A stretch of 64,000 nt of DNA from Nymphaea colorata (GCF_008831285.2 NC_045140.1:25562131-25626130); one strand, 5' to 3'. Positions 50,987 through 62,975 are shown, counted from the first letter of the stretch. Numbers and translations: made by a program. The notes: generated from the letters alone by a model not told the origin.

Positions 50987-53537
50987 ATTTCCTTATGGCC
51001 TGACTGCAACTTTCGGCGACGGAACAGGCCGGCGTGTTGATCGGTCCAACTTGCCTTACGCACATAATACCGGGGGTGACGAAATTCCTGTTCCCACAGA
51101 ACGGGCCGCCGCTCCTGGAATTGGTGCTCCATTTTGGTCTATGCTTCTGGTACTTCCTGATGGGGGCTCAGCTTCATCCGGGCCCCATGCTGAAGAATGT
51201 GTCTGCGAAGGCTGCACTGATAGGCATGACTTCCATGCTCTCCCCTCTCCTTCTCTCCTACCCCGTCGTCATCATCGTCAACAAGCTCGTCCCCGAGCAC
51301 ATGCAGAGCGGAGTCGCCCCTTGGTTCATGGGCTTCTATTTCCTCCCCACCACCGTCACAGTCTTGGCCGGCAATGTCATCGACCACGAGCTCCTCGGCA
51401 CCGATGTGGGCAACCTGGCCACAACCGCCGCCATCTTCACCTCGATCGCCGTCGTTCTGCCATTGAATGTGTTGCTCTTGGTGATTACTCCTAAAAGGGA
51501 GGATGAGATGTTCTATCAGTTCCCGCTGGGGAAGTTCCTGTCTGGTAAGGCTTATCTTTCTACCTGCCTTATAAATTAGGCAGCTAATGAAAGTGTGTCT
51601 CTCATTTAAAAATAATGATCTCCCCCCCCACCCCCACTGCAGGTATAGGTTTCGCCGCCTTTTCATTTTTCGTGGCCCGTCCGGTGATCAGTTGGATAGC
51701 CCGGCGAATCCCAAGCGAGGAGGATGTGAAGGAGAACCATGTCTGCGGAGTGCTTCTTTGGGCCGTAGGGTCGGCCGCAGCTACCGAGGTTCTCGGCTGC
51801 CGGATCACATACGGCGCCTTCTTGGCCGGTTTTGTCCTACCGCATAGTGCACTCACGACGGTGGTGACGAAGAGGCTGGAGGACTTCAACACCACGCTGC
51901 TGATGCCTCCATTCTTCGCCGTCGTCGGGCTCAACACCAACTTGCTGTCCGTCATGAACGGCGGAAAAGGGATAACGCTGGCTTTCATAATCTTGCTCAT
52001 TTACGTGGGCAAGGTTGGACTGGTTGCACTCGCCGCATCCAGTAGCAACATCAGCACAAATGAAGGCTTGATGATGGGCGTGCTCATGTCCTCCAGGGGC
52101 ATCCTCGACATCCTTATGCTGTTTTGGGCCTCAACAAGAGGGGTATGTTATATATATATATATATGCTTAATTAATTAAATCATTTTACTACTGCTTATG
52201 TGAAACCCAGAAACCTTACTTCCCTGCCAATTAAATTTCAGATTGCCCGGACGGGAGATGAAGAGTTTGCGACTTTGGTCCTTGGGATCATTGTGCTGAA
52301 CATGATGATCGGCCCCGCCATTTCCTATCTCTATGAGCGCCCTATGGTGCTGCTGCACAAGGGTTGTCGAGCCGTGCAGGAGCTCAGACCCGACATGGAG
52401 CTGCGCATCCTCGCCTGCCTCTACGATCACCACACCATCCCCAGCCTGCTGAGCCTGGTCAAGGCCACCAACGCCACCAAGTTCTCCCCCATCTACCTCT
52501 CCGCGCTCCACCTCGTCCACGCCACGTCCCGCGAGTCGACCGTGCAGCAGCAGAGCCTGGAGAGCGGCGGGTTCGTCCGGGGCGGCGACACCGGCTCCTT
52601 GAACGCGGCCTTCATGATGCACAAGTGGCCGGCGTGGGTCAACTTCAACCTCCAGACCAAGCTCTCCTCTTACTCTACGATGCCAGAGCACATCTGCAAG
52701 GCCGCCGAATCCGGCCGCGCCACCCTCGTCATCATCCCCTTCCACATAAGGAGACTGCTGGGCAGCCACACCGGCGTCTCCAACGAAATAGTTAGGAACA
52801 TCAACCTGAATGTGCTGGAGAAGGCCCCCTGCTCCGTCGCCGTGCTTGTGGACATGGGCATCGCCGGCGCCCGCACCAACGTCTTCTTCAACGTGGCCGT
52901 CCTCTTCTTCGGCGGCCCCCATGACCGGGAGGCCATGTCCTACGCTTTGAGAATGGCGGACGTTGAGGGCCTGAGGCTCACCCTCGTGAGGTTCACGCCT
53001 GCGTCTGGTGCATCCACCAAACCTCTGCCCGTTTCCGGCGAGATGACGGAAGATGACATTTTCATAGCCAGATTTAGAACCATGTTCGAAGCAAGGAGAT
53101 CGGTTACCTACATGGAGAAGGAGGTTGGCTGCGGCGCCGACACCGTGACCGTAATCCAGGGGATGGATAAGACCCACGACCTCTTCATTGTGGGTCGGCA
53201 CCACAGAGGGGCGGCCGCGCAAATGTTGGCGGGGTTGGACACGTGGAGCGAGTACCCGGAGCTGGGGACGGCGGGGGACCTGTTGGTGTCGCCAGACGTT
53301 TCGGCGCCGGCAGTGCTGGTGGTGCAGCAATACTCTTGGGGAGAAGATGCTGAGGAGGAGACTAGGGAGAGCAGGCATGGCATCGGACATGGCGGCCAAA
53401 CTTATCGTGGCTATGTGCTGCATGATCAGGTAAGGGCTTCGGCGCCTGCGCCTGGGAGAGGAAGCAACGTCGTCTCTCAACATGCAGTCCAGTTTGATGA
53501 ATATGGATGGAACTGGAACTTGCGCGCTGGATTCTAA
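50561..53537 (+). CDS. Cation/H+ exchanger (CHX), tandem copy 3
   Basis: Exons 50561-50755, 51028-51544, 51643-52142 and 52242-53537 give 835 codons plus stop. Exon 2 is 9 nt longer than in the sisters; exon 3 is again 500 nt with identical phases. The product begins MNNSSFLICDDLGK and has SNGLFAGERPFHFYLPRLTF, FLMGAQLHPGPML, LPHSALTTVVTKRLEDFNTT and SSRGILDILML. It is the most diverged of the three: TM6 reads LGCRITYGAF instead of the usual GAH/GIH, and the TM5 Asn-Asp site is Thr203-Ser204 (ATTAAIFTSI). The soluble half carries VQELRPDMELRILACLYDHH and GTAGDLLVSPD, and ends FDEYGWNWNLRAGF. A long antisense open frame covers exon 4 but is a by-product of its GC-rich codons. Confidence 0.95.
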
Positions 53538-53789
53538 AGGCACCACAGTTTTCTTTCTCACTAAGAAGAAAACGTCAGAAGTTAAAAGATTATCACCGAA
53601 CCGAACAAGTTTTCTTCTTCTTTTTTTTCCCTCTCTCTCTTCCTCGGAAACGGAAGAGACGAGGCCATCGGAGCCGGCCGGTTTTGTATGCCACTGAAAG
53701 CGCCAGATCAATGAAAAGCCACTCACTCGCTCCCTCTCCCTATGATCTCTCTCTACGGCTGTGTTGGCCAGAAGATTTCTCCATTTAAA

Positions 53790-53888
<99 letters not shown>

Positions 53889-55812
53889 AGTATCCTATTT
53901 AGCCAAAACGAGTAAAAATATGGCCACCATTTTTTATTGTCATAGGTTTTATATAATTTCGTTGTTACAATTTGCTAGACAATCAACATTTTTCCTGCTT
54001 AAAAACATTAAGAAAGAATGTTATTTTCTCAATCATTTAAAGAATTAAACGTGTTATTTTCCTCACATCTCGACGACTTCTCCTCATTCGTCCCTCCAAA
54101 AGCTAGCAGCTTCAACCTTTTGAACGTCTCTCAGGAAAATGTTCGACTTCTAATTTCTTATTTCTCGACAATTGATAATATTTTTACCCCTCTTTTTTTT
54201 TCACTTTGATGTTTTTAAATGACAGACTCTTCTATACTGTAAAGCCTAAAGTCCCCATTAACCATTGTACTATCATTAATATTATAATCGTATTTTTTTT
54301 ACAATATATTTTTAAATTTTAGTCCCTTCAGCAGTTTTTTTTAGTAAAAATGATTTGAGTAAAATCCATTCTAATTTTCGTTATCTCCTCTCTTCCATTG
54401 GATTCATCACTTTGAAGGTAAGAAAGGTGTAGGTGTAAAGACAAAAATGAAAAAGCTTATAAAATGGAGGGAAAGAGAATATATATCGTCAATATACCAA
54501 CATCAAGAAACAGATGCCAAGTTGCCTGAAAATCCAAAACTCTAACATTACAAACAATTCCTCCATCTTTTTACTTGGTACGCGTTTGCACCTCAGGTAG
54601 ATTTCTTTTCTTTCTTTTTTTGGTAATAGGGACACAAATGGGTCGGATTCTGCTTCGATATTGAATATGGGACCCGACTCAATTGGACCCTGATTTGAAT
54701 TCATAATAAACGAGTAAAGGGGAAAAAAAAAATTTACCATTCTGGGGCCAACAAGAGCCCCCCTCCGTTTGATTAGAACTAGAAGGCTGGCTGGATGTAA
54801 AGAGGTTAATAAGTTGAGAAACTTGAAGGAGCAGGGTTGTCGATGCAGAAACTTTCTATCTCGAGATAAGCAGTTCTTGATTAGCATGTCAAATCAAACG
54901 TTGGTTGCCTGATAAATGTGGAAAGGCGGCCTGTTGAGCAGAGTTAAGAGGAGATTGTAGAGACAAAGATCCACATTGTGGATTTTGGACCATGAACTAG
55001 TGCATAAGAAAAGAAATTCGAAGAAAGTTTTATCTGGAACCAAAACTGTCCACATCAAACACTTAAATGTTGCTTGTTCCTACTTCTCTCATTTTGTCCT
55101 CATATAAGACAAAAAAAAAAAAAAAAAAAAAAAACTGTGGTCCACTTAGTAGTGTCACGAACAATTGTCTCGTCAACCTATCTTAAAAATTATGACATAA
55201 TATTTTACAAATCTACATAATTATTCAGACAAGCAAACAGCTTGTCGATATCGTCAAACGTTCTTTAAAAGATTAAACTTTTAATGAAATTTTAAAGATT
55301 TTAGATATAAAAAAAATGTATTTCTTAAAATTTTGGATCTCCCTAAAATTTATTTTATAGAGCAGATGTGATGCAAAGAAGTTGGAGAACAATTAATGGC
55401 ATCAACAAGAGTCAGGTGCGGTGCGAGCCACCAATTTTTGATAAAAGTGACCTTTAGTTTCCAAAAAAAAAAACTTTATTCACTCATGCAGTAAAATAAC
55501 TTGAAACTTAAGCACGTTTTTGTCATTTAAACTTTTTTTCCCACGCCCTGGAAGTGACGAATAATTTACGTCTCCCAGCTCATTGGATTAAGCTTGTTCC
55601 AATCAATTGAGTGTTCCTTCTTCTCCTCTTACAACCAACCATCCACCACACACACTCTTTTCATATTGGTAGAGCGAAGTTGTGACCCTTTTGATTCATG
55701 TAAAAGCTTAGACACTTGGGAAATGAGACCAAATACCGCTAACGGACAACTAACTACCTACCCTTTCCCCAAAACTTGCCTCGGAAGGAAAGGGGAAGGA
55801 AGAGTGAGAGCG
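53538..55812. other. Spacer between CHX copy 3 and the HLS1-like gene
   Basis: No gene. The main feature is a 92 bp (TA)n microsatellite at 53793-53884. Poly-A runs occur at about 55111-55134 and 55460-55471. The open frames between 54000 and 54900 are short and unrecognised. The right end is the 3' flank of the minus-strand HLS1-like gene. Confidence 0.55.
53793..53884. repeat. (TA)n microsatellite, 92 bp
   Basis: An uninterrupted AT dinucleotide run of about 46 units lies 255 bp after the stop of the third CHX gene. Its length is likely to vary between individuals and may be underestimated in assembly. Confidence 0.97.
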
Positions 55813-58800
55813 TCACACCTCCCTGGGGTCCACGAAGATGGAGCTGCCCGGCGGCGACTTCGTCCAGTCGCCCACCTCGCCGTCCGAGTAGCCTTCCCCG
55901 CCCCCAGCCGCTTCACGCACCACACGTCCTCGAACGACAGCCTCGCCCAGTGGGGCACCCCCGCCCTTAGCGGCTCGCAGCATGCCACTTCCGCCACCAC
56001 CACCGCCGCCCCCCTCTCCCTTCCCAGGTTGTGCGCCCACCCGCACAGCCCCCTTACCATCCTCACTGCCTCCTCCCCTTCCCCAGCCATCCCGTACAGG
56101 AACAGGCAGCCGAACGGCCGGAAAATCTCCGGGGCCGACGGTATCTGTAGCCACGGCAGAGCCCTGTCCAGGACCCTGGTAGCGCGCACCGCCGCCACCG
56201 TCGCCCGCGACACGCCCGCCAGCTTGAGGCGGAAGAGGCCGCCCGAATCCCAGACGGAGACCGCCGCCCAGGACGGCGGCGGGCAGGCACAGAAGCTCGC
56301 GAAGTCCACGGCATTGGAAGACGAGGGCACGGCGAGGAAGGTGCCGAGGGTGAGGGGGTTCGAGAGGACGCGGCCGATGTCGGTGGGGAAGAACTCGACC
56401 GTCGAGGAGCGGGAGAGGTAGAGGGTCTCTGCCTCGGATGGGGAGAGACGGAGGAAGCGGACGCCGCGTGGGAGGGGCTTCCGGTGGGCGTGGACGGGCT
56501 GGACCAGCACGGCGGGGGCGCGGAACTTGGAGTAGCCGAGGCGGCGGGTGAAGAGGCTGAGGGAGGCCTCGTTGGAGCCGGCGGTGGCCATGTACGCGTA
56601 CTCGGCGCCGTTGTCGCGGAGCCAGGACTCGAGCCTCGTCACAAGCTTCAGCCCAATTCCCCTTCGCCTGAAAACACAGATTTGTGGAAGTGAGATTTCT
56701 CTGACACCCGGAGAAATGGGCTTTTGTTGGAAGAGTGAGATCCTCTTATTAAAGAAATAATATGAGAAATTAGCTTTCTGTGATTATTCTATCGATGTGA
56801 GAAGAATACGTTGGAGAGTGATCTCTCCATGAAGAAACACTACATTGTTTTTCAGTCACGCTAAGATTGGTGGTAAGAAATGAGAAGAACTATGGAATCC
56901 AGTTGTTGCAGAAGGGAGCTCTTCACGGAGTGATAATCGATTGGTGGCTAAGAAAGATGAACGGTTTAACTTGGACGAGAAGGATTTTCTTGAGGAAATG
57001 TCGGGATGCTGCTTGGTTTCATCCTTCAGTTGTGCCTCCGGAGGGAGTTTTTTTGTCGGCAAGAAACAGAGTGGCTTTTCTTTCTTCTTCTCCATATTCT
57101 GTGTTTTTCATTCAAGGGATGTGGTTACGAGAGCAGAGGAATGTCGGGTTTTCTTGCTCGAATTTCGACATGATGGAGGTGGTACGACGACGGAAGCCTT
57201 CTCGTTCATGTTGATGAATGGTGATCTAAATTGGACGAATGATTTCTTCGAGAAGATGATAAAATTGATCTTGTTCTCTGCTTACAGATGCTGGGCATCA
57301 ACAAAAGAATGGAACAGAATGAAGAACGTTTTCATTCGGAAAAAAGGACCGTTAGCGTAGGAAATTAAGACCGATACTTAAAGAGAAACCCTGAGACGCG
57401 TTTGAAAGCATGGATTAGAAAGTCTTAGTCAGGCAGAATACGCTTTTTCCTGTCACTTCTAAGTTCTATCCTACCCACCACCAAGAGTAGGACAGAAATT
57501 TTGGAAAAAGAAAGGTTTTCAAAAATGGATTGGCGGTCATCCACTGTGTTTTGGGCCTCGACGACATCATTCGAGCGCACCAACAGTGAATTTTGGTGCT
57601 GTATGTGGGGAAGGGAAGCTGTTCTTTGTGTTGCCTCCGTTGCTTCAAGTGGAAAAATAAAAGAAAGAGCCCACCCATAGTGCTTCTGAACAGAAATGAT
57701 ATACACAGAGAGAGAGAGAGAGATGCAAACTTGCAGAATGTGATAATTGCTAAAGCCTAAAAAAGATCAAGAACCTCCCAAGGAAAGTCAGGAAGGACGG
57801 AACAAACAAGATAATGAAAATCAAGAAATGGCATCGTTTAAAACAGAGGAAAATAGCAAAAACTAATGCCATCATCAATGTAAGGTAGAGCAGAGAACGC
57901 ACTGTATATCGCATTACAGAATAGAGACACAACAGTGCAGAGGTTAAGTGGAGAATGGTAATCAATATTTTTCTATTTTAACTTCCCTTCCTGAATCTTG
58001 TTCTAGAAATTCAAATTAAAACCCACAATCTAAATCCAAAGAACAAAACAGAAGACAAAATCCTGCGGTTTAAAATTTAAAAGGGTAAAAACCATTAGAA
58101 TGGTAAATATCAGAAAAATCCAAAATGAACTGAAATTAACTTGGTTGTCCTTTACCATCATATGGAAAAAGCCACTTACGGTGCTTGGGAAATTTATCAA
58201 CCTTACATGGTACCCACGATTGGTGTTTAGAGAATGACGACAGATGCAGAGAGAGGAGGAGGACAGAGATCTTCCGAAAGAACCTATACTACCATTTTCT
58301 GAACTTTATAATTCTGGAGCTCGAGAGAGAGAGAGAGAGAGTACCACCAACAACATCCAGGGCCCCCTCCTTAAGGACAGCTATAAACAAAATAAAGTAT
58401 ATGTATATTTAAATAAGAACAAAAGGAAATAAGATGAAGATGAAAAAAATGGGGGGGAAAAAAACCAAGTAAACACACAGCCAAGCACTCGAAACAGGGC
58501 AAAATCAGAAAGGTGCTGCAATAAATAACAGCATCTGGATTTTCAAAGAAACAGGACAAGAAGCCAGCCGAAAGCCAGGACCAACGCATCAAAAAGCAAG
58601 ATGGAAGCATCGTCTTCTTCTATCAATATTTCATTTTACCCTGTTGAGAACGGAACTACAAAAAAGGTTCTCGACAAAGAAACAAAACGAGGAAAAAGAA
58701 ATAGTAAAAAGAAAGAAAACAGAAAGCGACAAACGGCATTAATTTCTTGACTCTTCGGTGTTTTTTTCTTTTTTACCTGTGCGAGGGTGAAACTCTTAGG

Positions 58801-59269
58801 CCGAGAACGTACGCAGCCTTGGTGAAGACAGGAACAGGCTTGCTGTTACTTTCTTCACACCCGCTCCTGGCATTTCTTGGGATTTTTTTACCACAGGTAA
58901 CCGTCTTTATGCATCCCCTCACCACTCCCACTATCTCTTCTCCTCGCACCTCTGCTACCTGCTCAAAAAAAAAAAAAAAGCGGTGATGTGAAGAGAGAGA
59001 GAGAGTTCTTAAAGACATGCCATCATGAACAGCAAAAGAAAACCAAGAAATTAGACACTGTAAACTCAACAAGAGAGATTAGCAGAAAAAGGAAATTTCA
59101 CCAGCATGATGAATGCAGGAGCGTGACGAATCCTGCAAATGGGATCTCCCATCAAGTCCGTTAGCAGAGAAGCCTTCCTACTTGGACCAACTTCACATCT
59201 TCTTTCCAGCAACTCCACTCGCTCACAATCTTTCGCTGCATCATACTCCCTGATCACTACCACTTCCAT
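55813..59269 (-). CDS. HLS1-like: HOOKLESS1-like N-acetyltransferase, with an apparent frameshift
   Basis: Three exons on the minus strand: 59269-59102, 58958-58777 and 56667-55813. The first codes for MEVVVIREYDAAKD, then ERRCEVGPSRKASLLTD and GDPICRIRHAP. The second holds GCIKTVTCGKK and YVLGLRVSPSH. The third completes the acetyl-CoA-binding motif RRRGIG and continues through NGAEYAYMAT, LGYSKFR, SSTVEFFPTDI, FEDVWCVKRL and, in another frame, GDWTKSPPGSSIFVDPREV. As read, the frame shifts by one base in a G-run (plus-strand C-run at 55896-55905), and the original frame would run on to 55758 with an unrelated tail. Counting one missing base gives 401 residues, against 403 for Arabidopsis HLS1. 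Known HLS1 is a nuclear GNAT-type protein needed for ethylene- and light-controlled apical hook bending. Intron 2 is long (2109 bp). Confidence 0.88.
56668..58776 (-). other. Long intron 2 of the HLS1-like gene
   Basis: The 2.1 kb intron is bounded by AG|GTAAAA and TTTTCAG|GCGAAG and joins SPSH to RRRGIG. It contains a plus-strand open frame of 139 codons (56941-57360) that I cannot assign; neighbouring frames in the same stretch are also partly open, as in decayed element DNA. Short (AG)n runs occur at 57706-57722 and 58322-58340. Confidence 0.75.
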
Positions 59270-59617
59270 CTCTCTTCTTCTCCCCGTCCCTCTCTCTCTC
59301 TCTCGCTTAACCTCAGGCCTCCATACTTATGAGCTCTGAGCAAGACATAATTTGCCTGAACAAACAAGTTTGGATAAGAAGGGAGAGCCCAATGGTTAAA
59401 GCCGGCAGCTTTTTGCAGAAAGCATCCCTCCCGAATCACGTGTGAGGCAAGGTAAGGTCATGGTAGAAAGCAGAGACGACGGCGCCACTGGACTCTTGTG
59501 GCTCTCCCTCTCTCTCAACCAAAGGGCTCTGCTGCCTTTTGTATTTCGTTAGTCCGCCCCCTCCCCTTCCTTGCTTTTTGCGGGGCTTCAGTGAATCATC
59601 ATTGGGGATTGCATCCA

Positions 59618-59625
59618 TTTAAATA
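59618..59625 (-). promoter_or_regulatory. Possible TATA box of the HLS1-like gene
   Basis: On the minus strand the sequence reads TATTTAAATGG about 350 bp before the start codon. A CT-rich tract (59266-59306 on the plus strand) lies between it and the ATG. It is the best TATA-like word there, but its use is uncertain. Confidence 0.3.
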
Positions 59626-61072
59626 CTCAGATCCTTTTCTCCATCTCTCTCTTTCTTCCCAAAATCTGCCCTTCCACATGGCATGATTGGCATCTCCCAT
59701 TCCTGCTTCTTCTCTCACTAGTTTCTCCCTTTAAACAAAACTTTCTTTTTTATGGCCGGAAGGCGGCTGTGGCTGCGCCGTCTTGTCTTAAATTAATTAC
59801 GGCTGTTGCTAATGATCACCACCATTAACAGTCATCGACATGTTCATCTCTCTGTATCATACCATAACAGTAACATGATTAAAAGATCTGATGATGGTCA
59901 TAATAAAGGAAGCACCATCAGAATCGACATGGTCATGAGAATACCATGATCATCATCATGTCCATGGCAGGGATGGCATCTCCATCCCCGAAAACGACCC
60001 AACGTGGCGGAAAGGCAGCCGTTGATGGGTGAGTCTGAAAAAAGCTGAGGAAAAGCGTACGGCGTCGAAAGAGAAAGGAGACAGGCGGTTGACACTTGAC
60101 ACGCGCGAGATGGGGGGAATCTTCTACCCCAGTATTGGCCGTGTCTCTGTAATTTTCGCTTCCCAGAGGCTATTTCAAGAATTACTGAGGAGAACGAGGG
60201 GTTGACTGAAAGTTTGTGTGCCGGAACGTCCTTGTTCGGTCCTCCTCCTCTTTTAGTCCTTCGTTCGAGCTGTAAACCGTTTGTTAGGAGTCAGGTCCCC
60301 GGCCTGAGTTAGACGAGGAATTCGCCGTCTCCCGTTTGAACTTGGACCTGACTTTTTCCAAATCAAAGCTCCTCAAGCGAAAATGTTACTTCAGTTCTGG
60401 TCGTATAAAATGACAAAATGTGGGTCTCACTTGGTACCGATAGATTGATGAACCATAAAACCTTGATGTATATTTCTTGCCGTATCAGCCTCTTCATGTC
60501 ACATCATGCTTATAAAATTAAGGACTTTCCCTCTCATGCATATCTTAAGGGGTCAGGCTACAATCTTCTGGGAAATGTTTCAAGAATTATTTTATTTTAT
60601 CTTGATTTCAAACAAGACTCTGAAATCTTTGCGTGCCTTCATGTGCAAGATACATGGATTAAATCATGCATTTTCAAATCCATGAATTTCAAGTCAAACC
60701 TTACCTAAGACAGGAAATACTCAATGTCCCCAAGCGAGTCAGGTCTACAATTGGTTAGGGTTTTTCCTTGTCTTCATTGTCGCCCTGTTTTTCTACATGC
60801 AAGAATTTGGGCAAGCTGTGAGGGTGAAGGTGATGAATGCATGACCAAGACCCAGGTGAATTGGAGTATGGATCATAGTTGGCTAACTCGCATTGGCTCG
60901 AGAATCACTGAGTCATTTTGGATCTCTAAAAAACCTGGCGACAAGTCAAGGTTGGCAAGGCTCGCCCTTGACTTGGCTTGACTCGTCACGACTCGCCTGA
61001 TTCAAGTTATTTTAAAATTTGATCGAGTCAGCCAGTCAACCCGGTGACTGGGTCATCAACCAATTTGAGTCT

Positions 61073-61286
61073 GAGTCACGGATTTGCCAACAATAATATG
61101 GATATCAGCAATGAAATTGAACATGAAAAATCAAAGCAGAAAACCAAAAACGTTTAAAAGAATATACCGGATTTTGATTGAGTCACGGATTTGCCAACAA
61201 TAATATGGATATCAGCAATGAAATTGAACATGAAAAATCAAAGCAGAAAACCAAAAACGTTTAAAAGAATATACCGGATTTTGATT
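61073..61286. repeat. Perfect 107 bp tandem duplication
   Basis: Two adjacent units, 61073-61179 and 61180-61286, start GAGTCACGGATTTGCC and end CCGGATTTTGATT. They look identical over their whole length, so the duplication is very recent, or it is an assembly artefact. Confidence 0.95.
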
Positions 61287-61308
61287 GTGTAGGGGAAAAG
61301 TAGAAGCT

Positions 61309-61755
61309 AGGGATGTGAATTGAATCTGATGTGATACTGTTTACGAAATTCGAAGTCTCGATTGTTCACATAATCAAATTAGGATTCACTTGCAAATGAA
61401 AAAAAGTAATATACCATATCTGAATCCGATTGAATTTTAAATTCACAATCCAAATCTAATCCCCATCCAAATTTTATTTTCACATCCAAATCTGAATTGT
61501 AATACACTACGGAATCCAAACGGCATTATGATCATATGACGTTAGAAACCAACTTCAAAAATGTTGGATACTAGATATAGGAATCATGTTTTAAACCTGA
61601 GTCCAAATTCAAATTCAAATCCAAATTATATGTTCATTTCTTAAACCCAAACCAACCAATTTCCTAATCGGATGTTAAACGTTTTTTTCTTGTCCAATTT
61701 TTTTTTAAAATAGTTCAACCGGATATCGATTGGAATTCGATTCATTAACATCCCT
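61309..61755. mobile_element. MITE-like element, AGGGATGTCAAT family, copy 4
   Basis: The left end AGGGATGTGAATTGAATC and the inverse of the right end, AGGGATGTTAATGAATCG, form a terminal inverted repeat. The interior of this 447 bp element repeats AATCCAAAT, TTCAAATTCAAAT and GAATCCGATTG words as in the other three copies. Confidence 0.6.
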
Positions 61756-62975
61756 TCCTGCACAAACAAGAAATTAGTTTACCAAACTTTTTACTGCATG
61801 GAATTTCTCAGTTCATGATTGCTATGCTTTCCAAAAGGCAAGCTTCCCACTCTAAGTATGAGATCCACTAACTATTATTTAATCTCAAAAAGATAATTAT
61901 AAGAATATAGATTTACTTAAGCAAACATTGCATTGACTACGTTACTACGAGCCATTCATCCACCACCCACATGATTCCATTTCAATAAAATGCCAAAAAC
62001 CTCATTGGTTGGCAAATTATGAAGATAAGAATGACTACCGAGTGGCCCAAAGATCATAGTTTCGTCAACTAGAAATAGTAAATAAACGCGATTGAATATG
62101 CTCAACAGTTGCTTCTTGCTTTAAAATTAATATTTTTAGGTCAAGGGCTGAATGGTAGTCTAGATTTCCGAAGGTGAACCTTTTTTTCAGCTGAAGTTTA
62201 TGGGAGACTGGCAGTCATAGCCCATACATAGTGATGTTGGCTAGAGAAGACGGAAGCACTTTAAAGTTGTAGATATGAGGCAGGGGATGAGGTTTGACAT
62301 AACAAGGCGGGCCTCGCCTGTCATGCAGACGGTCGTGGTTCACCTTAAATTTATTATTCCTTCTCTTGGCGATGCCATGACACATGCAAGCTGTTCTAAT
62401 GTTGCTCTCACTGGTCTCTTTCTCTCTCTCTCTTCTCTACAACTTTATTTCCATAAAAAAAAGAACATTGTATTCCCAAGATTTAACACAACACACACAC
62501 AAGGAGCTAGGATTTTTTTCAAGGGTGAAATAAACGATCCGTGGGTCGGGCCAAGAGGAGCGACGGGTAGGACCAAGAGGAGCGACCGGCCAGGCCAAAC
62601 TAAAAATTCTTGCGCTTACCTTGGCAATGGCCCATGCGGCTCCCCCCTCCCTTCGCCCCTACACGTATATATATATAGAGAAAGAGAGACAGTGAAGTGA
62701 AAATGCTCCCTCTATCTATTGCATACATGTGTGAGAGCTAGCCTAAAGAATCTAGCCTTTGATTGTATCATGTTGTGTGCAGCACATCTCAACCAGCCCC
62801 TTAGCAGTTTTGGTTTCAACCCTAAAAAAGATTGAGAACCAGAACAACCATCTCTTTAATAACTCTCTTTATAAGCCCTTGAAAATCCCTCACAATTTTC
62901 AATACGAAACTAAATTTTTTGGATGTTCAATTAGATTGTGTGCGTGAGAGACCAAATAACACTAAGGAACCAACA

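Noticed and set aside
52176-53726. 516-codon antisense open frame across exon 4 of CHX copy 3 (and a 248-codon one across copy 2, 47298-48044)
   Set aside because: These mirror GC-rich sense codons of a well-supported CHX exon. Their products are His/Val/Gly-rich with no domain and would need to be conserved independently.
55594-56421. 275-codon plus-strand frame over the HLS1-like last exon
   Set aside because: It is the GC-rich shadow of the minus-strand acetyltransferase exon, with a Pro/Arg/Thr-rich product and no recognisable domain.
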